Below are positions 58,472 through 64,000 of a DNA stretch of 64,000 bases, in pieces. Numbering within the stretch: the stretch's first letter is position 1; each line of letters begins with the position of its first letter. The notes under the pieces were generated by a model, which did no database searches, was not told the DNA's origin, and saw only the letters and a program-made list of their open reading frames with translations. The stretch is from Erysipelotrichaceae bacterium (GTDB lineage: Bacteria; Bacillota_I; Bacilli_A; Erysipelotrichales; Erysipelotrichaceae): assembly GCA_017512885.1 (NCBI GenBank), contig JAFWEP010000006.1, forward strand, positions 124,001 to 188,000. Reading direction: 5' to 3'. Position numbers and translations under genes: made by a program.

Positions 58472-59704
58472 ATGGGCGAAGACAGAAAGAAAAAGTTCCA
58501 GAGACCGATCGGATTCGTTTTTTCTGCACTGGCTGCAGCCGTCTTTTTCTATCTCCTGAATATCAAGGAGCTCTCAGCCATCAACTTCCTGATCGGTCTG
58601 GCTTTCGGTATCACCATGGTCCGCGGAGATTTCTCTTTCTCCGCCAACCTGCGCGGTCCGGTCCTGAAGAATGACTACCGTTTTACCTATCTCTTCTGGC
58701 AGATGACGGTCGCCACCTGCGGAGGCTATCTCTTCATCATGGCTCTGGAGAATTACTACGGAGTCTTCAACTGGGACAAGTATGCGGCGGAACCTACCCA
58801 GGTCTCTCCTTACTTCTGCGTCTCTGCCGTGATCTTCGGTTTCGGTCTGGCTTTCCTGGGCAGCGCCGGTTCCGGTATCATCAAGAAAGCGATCAACGGT
58901 AATCTGGGCTTTGTCCTGGCACTGATCTCTTACTGTTTCGGCAGCGTCTGCGGCGTCGTGACCCGTGAGTTCATCATTCAGTTCACGATCGAGAGAACGC
59001 TCTACATGCCGGATATCTTCGGCTGGCCGATCGCCATCATGGTGCAGATCTTCTTCTTCCTCTTGAGCTTCTATGTCATCCAGAACGGCATCAAAAAGTT
59101 CGGGGAATACCGCGGCGAAGATGACGAAGGTCTCTTAAGCATCCTGGCTAAGGAAGAACCGCCGGCGCTGCGCAGTCGGGCGGCTTTCCGCGAACTTTTC
59201 ATCAGTGATATTGAAGCGGACCGCGGCATCGTCTTCATCACCCTGATCATGATCATCTACTTCGCCTTCAATCAGCGGGTAATGGGCCTCTCCATGCCGC
59301 TGTCGCTGTTTGGCTACAAGGTGATGAATCTGATCGGTCTGGACGTGTCTTCGCTGTTCTCGATGACCGGTCTTCCCGGCAGCATTAAACAGAACTGGTT
59401 CGAGAATCAGAACCAGATGCTGCTGCTGGGCTATGCCTTCGGCGTCCTGATCGTACCGCTCTTGAAGGGCAAGTATCGTTTCAAGGGCATCCACGACCGT
59501 TACAAACTGCTGATCGTCATTCTGGGCGGTTTCCTGGTCGGTTTCGGGGTACAGGGCATGTACGGCGCCAATATCGGAGAGATCTACGGTGCGATCGCCA
59601 TGTTCTCGTTCTCCGGCTGGCTGGTCATCCCCTTTGCCCTGCTGGGAGTCTTCCTGGGGAAACCGGTCTACGAATATCTCAGTAAAAAGTATTTTGAAGA
59701 ATGA
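58472..59704 (+). CDS. YeeE/YedE-family membrane protein without the usual cysteines
   Basis: About 410 residues from the ATG at 58472, which has GGAGGGG before it (an ATG at 58460 lies upstream of that site). Around ten membrane segments. The duplicated YeeE/YedE pattern is seen: GLAFGITMVRGDFSFSANLRGPVL, FGLAFLGSAGSGIIKKAINGNLG, and later GGFLVGFGVQGMYGANIGEIYGAIAMFSFSGW. Characterised members carry thiosulfate or selenium/sulfur compounds and rely on Cys in these motifs (R-x-x-F-C-F and G-C-x-x-G). Here those positions read S and A, so the substrate may be different. Single gene. Confidence 0.88.
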   Translation: MGEDRKKKFQRPIGFVFSALAAAVFFYLLNIKELSAINFLIGLAFGITMVRGDFSFSANLRGPVLKNDYRFTYLFWQMTVATCGGYLFIMALENYYGVFNWDKYAAEPTQVSPYFCVSAVIFGFGLAFLGSAGSGIIKKAINGNLGFVLALISYCFGSVCGVVTREFIIQFTIERTLYMPDIFGWPIAIMVQIFFFLLSFYVIQNGIKKFGEYRGEDDEGLLSILAKEEPPALRSRAAFRELFISDIEADRGIVFITLIMIIYFAFNQRVMGLSMPLSLFGYKVMNLIGLDVSSLFSMTGLPGSIKQNWFENQNQMLLLGYAFGVLIVPLLKGKYRFKGIHDRYKLLIVILGGFLVGFGVQGMYGANIGEIYGAIAMFSFSGWLVIPFALLGVFLGKPVYEYLSKKYFEE

Positions 59705-59727
59705 GCAGCCAGGGCTGCTTTTCTCTT
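59704..59727 (+). terminator. Terminator after the YedE-like gene
   Basis: AGCAGC-CAGG-GCTGCT followed by TTTTCTCTT; starts in the stop codon. Confidence 0.85.
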
Positions 59728-59792
59728 GGAAACGAAGTTTTCCGTCCTTTTCAAAAGAAGATATAATAGAGATGTAAACAGGAGGAACCCTT

Positions 59793-60413
59793 ATGAATAT
59801 CATTACGATCAGCCGTGAATTCGGCAGCGGAGGCCGGGAGATCGGAAAACGTCTGGCTGACCTCTTGGGATACGATTACTATGACCGTCAGATCATTCAG
59901 GAGATCGCCCAGAACAAGGGGCTCAGCGAAGAATTCGTGGAAAAGAGCCTGGATGCCTCTCCCTGGCAGACATTGAACCTGAACTACCGTTCTTCCTTCT
60001 ACGGCGTATCGCTGATGCCGACGATGTCGACGGAACTGCTGCTGGAAGAAAGGAACGTCCTGGAAGAGATCGCCAAGAAAGGCCGTGACTGCGTGATCGT
60101 CGGCCGGAATGCGGATATCGTCCTGGAAGACTATCATCCCTTCAGCATCTTCGTCTGTGCGGAGAGAGATGCCAAACTGAAGAGATGCCGGGAAAGAGCC
60201 TCAGAGGAAGAAGAACTGAGCGACAAGGAAATGATCAGTTACTTCAAACGGATCGACCGCAACCGCGCAGCCACCAGAGAACTGATCTCCGACAGCAAGT
60301 GGGGCGACCCGACTTCCTACACCCTGACCGTCAATACGACAGGCTGGGATCTGAAGGAACTGACGCCGGCTCTGGCGGCTTTCGCCAAAGCCTGGTTCGA
60401 AAAGACAGAATGA
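59793..60413 (+). CDS. Cytidylate kinase-like family protein
   Basis: 206 residues, CAGGAGG upstream, TATAAT at 59762-59767. N-terminal ITISREFGSGGREIGKRLADLLGYDYYDRQII is the P-loop-like signature of the Cytidylate_kin2 family, followed by DCVIVGRNADIVL (~91) and a C-terminal LTVNTTGWDLKEL. Presumably a nucleotide or small-molecule kinase; members are common in gut Firmicutes and their substrates are mostly unproven. The true cmk gene is a separate family. Confidence 0.9.
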   Translation: MNIITISREFGSGGREIGKRLADLLGYDYYDRQIIQEIAQNKGLSEEFVEKSLDASPWQTLNLNYRSSFYGVSLMPTMSTELLLEERNVLEEIAKKGRDCVIVGRNADIVLEDYHPFSIFVCAERDAKLKRCRERASEEEELSDKEMISYFKRIDRNRAATRELISDSKWGDPTSYTLTVNTTGWDLKELTPALAAFAKAWFEKTE

Positions 60414-60441
60414 GAAGGTCGGCTGACCTTCTTTTCTTTCC
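60413..60441 (+). terminator. Terminator after the kinase-like gene
   Basis: AGAAGGTC-GGCT-GACCTTCT, 8-bp stem, then TTTCTTTCC. Confidence 0.87.
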
Positions 60442-60449
60442 TTTAAAAG

Positions 60450-60478
60450 ATTGCATACAATGTAATATCCGGTATAAT
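60450..60478 (+). promoter_or_regulatory. Glutathione peroxidase promoter with a near-palindromic operator
   Basis: TTGCAT (60451-60456), 16-base spacer, TATAAT (60473-60478). ATTGCAT-ACA-ATGTAAT (60450-60466) is a palindrome with one mismatch covering the -35 and spacer; its TACAAT core recalls OhrR boxes. The downstream ohrR-like gene makes this a likely target. Confidence 0.55.
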
Positions 60479-60507
60479 AGAGCTGACTGACAAAGGAGGA
60501 AAGAAAA

Positions 60508-61050
60508 ATGAGCTTCTATGATTACAGCGTCCTCAACAGCAAGGGAGAAGAAGTCTCTCTGGAAAACTACCGCGGAAAGGTCGTCCTTTTCGTCAATACC
60601 GCTACCGGCTGCGGCTTTACGCCTCAGTACGAACCGCTGGAGAAGATGTACGAGAACTACCATGAACAGGGTCTGGAGATCATCGATATCCCCTGCAACC
60701 AGTTTGCCGGTCAGACTCCCGGTACCGATGAAGAGATCCATGAATTCTGCACGCTGAAATACGATACCCAGTTCCCGCAGATGAAGAAGAGCGATGTCAA
60801 CGGTGAAAATGCGCTGCCGGTCTACGCCTTCCTGAAGGAGAAACAGGGCTTCCAGGGTTTCGGCAAAGGCATGGCCGCCTTTGCGATGGACAGGATGATG
60901 AAGATGGCGGACAAGAACTACAAGGAAAATCCCGACATCAAGTGGAACTTCACCAAATTCGTCATCGACCGGGAAGGAAATGTGGTCGCCCGCTTCGAAC
61001 CGACGGCAGACATGAAGGACGTGGAGTCCTGCGTGAAAAGTCTGCTATAA
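60508..61050 (+). CDS. Glutathione peroxidase-family (thiol) peroxidase
   Basis: 180 residues, AAAGGAGG upstream. GPx motifs: VLFVNTATGCGFTPQYEPLEKMY (catalytic Cys near residue 36), IPCNQFAGQTPGTDEEI (Gln and a second Cys near 70) and IKWNFTKFVIDREGNVVARF (Trp-Asn-Phe). Cys-type bacterial members usually use thioredoxin rather than glutathione to reduce organic hydroperoxides. Pairs with the OhrR-type regulator directly downstream, whose -10 box covers this gene's stop codon. Confidence 0.95.
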   Translation: MSFYDYSVLNSKGEEVSLENYRGKVVLFVNTATGCGFTPQYEPLEKMYENYHEQGLEIIDIPCNQFAGQTPGTDEEIHEFCTLKYDTQFPQMKKSDVNGENALPVYAFLKEKQGFQGFGKGMAAFAMDRMMKMADKNYKENPDIKWNFTKFVIDREGNVVARFEPTADMKDVESCVKSLL

Positions 61051-61051
61051 T
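61043..61051 (+). promoter_or_regulatory. Extended -10 promoter of the MarR/OhrR gene
   Basis: TGCTATAAT (61043-61051) is a perfect extended -10 element; it overlaps the peroxidase stop codon, so the regulator can be made apart from the upstream promoter. Confidence 0.55.
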
Positions 61052-61075
61052 TAGGGTATTGAAAGGAGGAAGTAG

Positions 61076-61513
61076 ATGAACGAAGCATTACTGCTGGATA
61101 ACCAGCTCTGCTTTCCTCTCTATGCCTATTCCAAGGAACTGATCAAACTTTATCGTCCCTATCTGGATCCGCTGGATCTGACCTATACCCAGTACATCAC
61201 GATGATGGTGCTCTGGGAAAAAGGCGAAGCGAACCTGAAGGAGATCGGCGAAAGACTGTACCTCGATTCCGGTACACTGACCCCTGTCATCAAGAAGCTG
61301 GAGGCAAAGGGGTTTGTCCGGAAAGAGCGCAGCCAGGATGATGAACGCAGTATCCTGCTGCATCTGACGGATGAAGGGAAAGCTCTGGAAGAGAAAGTTG
61401 CGCATGTGCCGGCTGCTGTCGGCAGCTGCCTGAAACTGGATCCGGAAGATGCCTTCGCACTGTATACGCTGCTGCACAAAGCCTTGCACAGCCTGCAGAA
61501 AGAAGGTTCCTGA
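61076..61513 (+). CDS. ohrR: OhrR-type MarR-family peroxide sensor
   Basis: 145 residues, GAAAGGAGG upstream. Winged helix: LTYTQYITMMVLWEKGEANLKEIGERLYLDSGTLTPVIKKLEAKGFVRKERSQDDERS (residues ~35-92). The sole N-terminal Cys in LDNQLCFPLYAYSKEL (Cys12) and the Tyr residues facing it (TYTQY) are the peroxide-sensing set of OhrR. It should repress the peroxidase gene and itself until Cys12 is oxidised. A terminator follows. Confidence 0.93.
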   Translation: MNEALLLDNQLCFPLYAYSKELIKLYRPYLDPLDLTYTQYITMMVLWEKGEANLKEIGERLYLDSGTLTPVIKKLEAKGFVRKERSQDDERSILLHLTDEGKALEEKVAHVPAAVGSCLKLDPEDAFALYTLLHKALHSLQKEGS

Positions 61514-61526
61514 ACACTTTGGAGAG

Positions 61527-61551
61527 ACTGTCGCAGACGGCAGTTTTTCTT
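61527..61551 (+). terminator. Terminator after ohrR
   Basis: ACTGTC-GCAGAC-GGCAGT stem (one T-G pair), then TTTTCTTT. Confidence 0.78.
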
Positions 61552-61579
61552 TGGTGAAGTTTTCATGAAAAAACCGAAA

Positions 61580-61593
61580 TGAAAGCGTTTTCT
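61580..61593 (+). promoter_or_regulatory. Perfect cre box upstream of ppdK
   Basis: TGAAAGCGTTTTCT matches all 14 positions of TGWAARCGYTWNCW. It lies ~50 bases upstream of an extended -10 box (TGCTAAAAT, 61628-61636), a location that would fit activation by CcpA. Confidence 0.7.
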
Positions 61594-61669
61594 GATGTCT
61601 CGCTGTCTGTTAAAGAATGGACATCCATGCTAAAATACTTATGCAACATTAGTTGAAAAGGGAGGAATC

Positions 61670-64000
61670 ATGAGTAAGAAATTTGTTTATCTCTTCTCCG
61701 AAGGCAATGCTTCTATGAGAAACCTTCTGGGCGGCAAGGGTGCCGGTCTCGCCGAAATGACGGGTCTGGGACTGCCGGTCCCGCGTGGTTTCACGATCAC
61801 CACAGAAGCATGTAACGACTATTTCGATCAGGGCTCCAAGATCTCCGAGGAGATCCATGCCGAGATCGCTGAATACGTCGTCAAGCTGGAGGAGATCACC
61901 GGAAAGAAGTTCGGCAGCCTGGAGAACCCGCTGCTGGTCTCGGTCCGTTCCGGTGCCCGTGCATCCATGCCGGGTATGATGGACACCATCCTGAACCTGG
62001 GTATCAATGATGAAGTCGCTGAAGCTATTGCCAAGCTGACGGATAACCCGCGTTTCGCTTACGACAGCTACCGTCGTTTCGTTCAGATGTACTCTGACGT
62101 CGTTATGCAGGTCCCGAAGAGTGAATTCGAGAAGCATATCGATGCACTGAAGGAAGAGAAGGGCGTCAAGCTCGACAGCGAGCTCGAAGTCGATGATCTG
62201 AAGAGACTGGTCAGCGAATTCAAGAAGATCTATGTCGATGCGATCGGCAAGGAATTCCCGACTGATCCGATCGAACAGCTCTACGGTGCGATCGAAGCCG
62301 TCTTCCGTTCCTGGATGAACGAGCGTGCGATCTACTACCGTCGAATCAACGACATCCCCTCCAGCTGGGGCACTGCCGTTAACGTTCAGGAAATGGTCTT
62401 CGGTAACATGGGCGACAAGTCCGGTACCGGCGTTGCCTTCACCCGTAACCCGGCGACCGGCGAAAACAGGCTCTATGGTGAATACCTGCTGAATGCGCAG
62501 GGTGAAGACGTCGTTGCCGGCGTCCGTACACCGAGCCCGATCGACCACCTGAAAGACGAGATGCCGGAAGTCTACGAAGAATTCAAGAAAGACGCCGAAA
62601 CTCTCGAAATGCACTACCACAACATGCAGGATATGGAATACACCATCGAGAACGGCAAACTGTTCATCCTGCAGACCCGTAACGGCAAGAGAACTGCTCA
62701 GGCTGCTCTGAAGATCGCTGTCGACATGGTCAATGAAGGCAAGATCACGACCGATGAAGCTCTGATGCAGGTCGAACCGAAACAGCTCGATACCCTGCTG
62801 CATCCGTACTTCGATGCAGCTGACCTGAAGGCTCATACTCCGGTCGGCAGAGGTCTGCCGGCTTCTCCGGGCGCTGCCTGCGGCCAGATCGTCTTCGATC
62901 AGAAGACGGCTTCCGCCTGGGCCAAGGACGGCAAGAAGGTCGTTCTGGTACGTCTGGAAACATCTGCTGAAGACGTTGAAGGCATGCACGTATCCGAAGG
63001 TATCCTGACGGCCCGCGGCGGTATGACCAGCCACGCTGCTGTCGTTGCCCGCGGTATGGGTACGACCTGTGTCGCCGGCTGTGCTGACCTGATCTTCCAC
63101 GGGGAAGATGAGATCGTTATCGGCCCGGCTACCTTCCATGAAGGCGACTGGATCTCTCTGAACGGTACGACCGGTGAGGTCTATGCCGGCCAGATCAAGA
63201 CCGTTCCGGCTTCCATCGAAGGCGACTTCGCGAAGTTCATGGAATGGGCTGACGCTCGCAGAAGAATGAAGGTCATGATGAACGCGGATGTCGTTGCCGA
63301 CATCAAGCGCGGTCTGGAACTGGGTGCTGAAGGTATCGGTCTGGTCCGTACCGAGCACATGTTCTTTGAGACGAAGCGTATCCGTGCGATCCGTGAAATG
63401 ATCATCGCCAAGAACACCGAAGAAAGAAAGGCTGCTCTGGCAAAGGTCCTGCCGCTCCACCAGGAGAACTTCGAACAGATCTTCGAAGTCATGGGCGAAC
63501 TGCCGGTCACGATCCGTTATCTGGATCCGCCGTTACACGAATTCCTGCCGAAGACTCCGGAACTGCAGCAGCAGATCGCGGATGACCTCGGTGTTCCGGT
63601 CCAGGAGATCGCTGACTCCGTCGCACGTCTCCATGAACAGAACCCGATGATGGGCTGGAGAGGCTGCCGTCTGGCTATCTCTTATCCGGAGATCGCCGAA
63701 ATGCAGACCCGTGCCATCATCCAGGCTGCCGTCAACGTTCAGAAGAAGACCGGCAAGAAGGTCCATGCGGAACTGATGGTACCGCTGGTAAACATCAAGA
63801 AGGAATTCGAATTCATCTACGACATCATGAAGAAGACGGCAGAAGCTGTCATCGCTGAAAGCGGCGAACCGGTCCACTACACGATCGGTACCTGCATGGA
63901 GACTCCGCGTGCCTGCTTAATGGCCGGACAGATCGCTGAGAAGTCTGAATTCTTCTCTTACGGTACGAACGACCTGACGCAGCTGACCTTCGGCTTCTCC
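61670..64000 (+). CDS. ppdK: Pyruvate, phosphate dikinase (3' end outside window)
   Basis: 777 codons are visible without a break; the family is ~875 residues, so about 100 are missing. GGGAGGAA precedes the ATG. The ATP-grasp domain opens with YLFSEGNASMRNLLGGKGAGLAEM and has LVSVRSGARASMPGMMDTILNLG (~88-110); the phospho-His is in the loop GGMTSHAAVVARGMG (His ~449); the PEP/pyruvate barrel shows IGLVRTEHMFFE, GWRGCRLAISYPE and the closing YGTNDLTQLTFGFS with the Mg2+/PEP region. Interconverts pyruvate + ATP + Pi and PEP + AMP + PPi. Codon choice is that of a strongly expressed gene. With lactate permease nearby, it may feed lactate carbon to PEP. Confidence 0.97.
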   Translation, partial: MSKKFVYLFSEGNASMRNLLGGKGAGLAEMTGLGLPVPRGFTITTEACNDYFDQGSKISEEIHAEIAEYVVKLEEITGKKFGSLENPLLVSVRSGARASMPGMMDTILNLGINDEVAEAIAKLTDNPRFAYDSYRRFVQMYSDVVMQVPKSEFEKHIDALKEEKGVKLDSELEVDDLKRLVSEFKKIYVDAIGKEFPTDPIEQLYGAIEAVFRSWMNERAIYYRRINDIPSSWGTAVNVQEMVFGNMGDKSGTGVAFTRNPATGENRLYGEYLLNAQGEDVVAGVRTPSPIDHLKDEMPEVYEEFKKDAETLEMHYHNMQDMEYTIENGKLFILQTRNGKRTAQAALKIAVDMVNEGKITTDEALMQVEPKQLDTLLHPYFDAADLKAHTPVGRGLPASPGAACGQIVFDQKTASAWAKDGKKVVLVRLETSAEDVEGMHVSEGILTARGGMTSHAAVVARGMGTTCVAGCADLIFHGEDEIVIGPATFHEGDWISLNGTTGEVYAGQIKTVPASIEGDFAKFMEWADARRRMKVMMNADVVADIKRGLELGAEGIGLVRTEHMFFETKRIRAIREMIIAKNTEERKAALAKVLPLHQENFEQIFEVMGELPVTIRYLDPPLHEFLPKTPELQQQIADDLGVPVQEIADSVARLHEQNPMMGWRGCRLAISYPEIAEMQTRAIIQAAVNVQKKTGKKVHAELMVPLVNIKKEFEFIYDIMKKTAEAVIAESGEPVHYTIGTCMETPRACLMAGQIAEKSEFFSYGTNDLTQLTFGFS

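Noticed and set aside
61649-63460. 603-codon minus-strand frame
   Set aside because: It is the complement of ppdK, whose motifs are intact on the plus strand.
1-64000. CRISPR arrays, insertion sequences, prophage, tRNA or rRNA genes
   Set aside because: No regularly spaced repeats, transposase or integrase motifs, or cloverleaf-like sequences with CCA context were found by reading; short repeats present are operators or protein-domain repeats.

Overview
The window reads as a stretch of chromosome from a Gram-positive, low-oxygen fermenter of the Bacillota, by eye a little over 50% G+C. The grounds are strong GGAGG ribosome-binding sites, TTGACA/TATAAT-type promoters, many U-tailed hairpin terminators, cre-like boxes (CcpA catabolite control), pyruvate phosphate dikinase, PduL/acetate kinase, lactate permease, YajC and very large isopeptide-type surface proteins. 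A member of the Erysipelotrichia living in a gut is my best guess, held with low confidence. I saw no rRNA, tRNA, CRISPR array, transposase or prophage.

Layout. (1) 1-12,770: a surface-protein locus. It holds the 3' end of one large surface protein gene, then an operon with a ~3,000-residue secreted protein, three small secreted proteins of TasA/camelysin character and a membrane-anchored stalk protein. (2) 12,772-18,126: a promoter and a yybP-ykoY (manganese) riboswitch-like leader before a Na+/phosphate cotransporter, two tandem YajC-like proteins, a small Hpt-like protein, mnmG and a ThyX-like protein. (3) 18,162-35,893: housekeeping and accessory genes. These include a permuted GH3 glycosidase, proC, a sugar symporter with a cre box in its promoter, a MarR regulator with three perfect operators, a flavin reductase/deacetylase pair, a phosphoesterase/thioesterase pair, a DUF349 protein, an M20 peptidase, a polar amino-acid ABC transporter, a nitroreductase and small nucleotide or membrane genes. 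(4) 36,108-52,460: a coherent catabolic cluster for an unidentified carboxylic acid. It has a PucR regulator, two CaiB-type CoA-transferases, two SLC13-type permeases, an HMG-CoA-synthase-like/DUF35 fusion beside an SCP-x thiolase, two alpha/beta hydrolases (one lacking the nucleophile), a muconate-cycloisomerase-like enzyme, a hotdog thioesterase, a DUF1847 protein and an enoate-reductase-like flavoenzyme. (5) 52,589-64,000: central energy metabolism and redox. It holds pduL-ackA, a C-S lyase/thioredoxin-fold fusion, lactate permease with an unannotated 51-residue membrane peptide, a YedE-like membrane protein, a cytidylate-kinase-like protein, glutathione peroxidase with OhrR, and ppdK running off the end.

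How the parts may work together. In region 4 the permeases would import the acid, the CoA-transferases would activate it, the cyclase, hydrolase and flavoenzyme would reshape or reduce it, and the thiolase/HMGS-DUF35 complex would make or break a C-C bond. The acetyl- or propionyl-CoA could then be turned into ATP by PduL and AckA in region 5. That link is inference. A shared imperfect palindrome (TCC-N10-GGA core) upstream of the PucR gene, the divergent CoA-transferase/permease pair and the main operon suggests one regulon. The cluster (with its HMGS-DUF35/thiolase pair) and the giant-protein/TasA-like operon are the two best candidates for undescribed systems.
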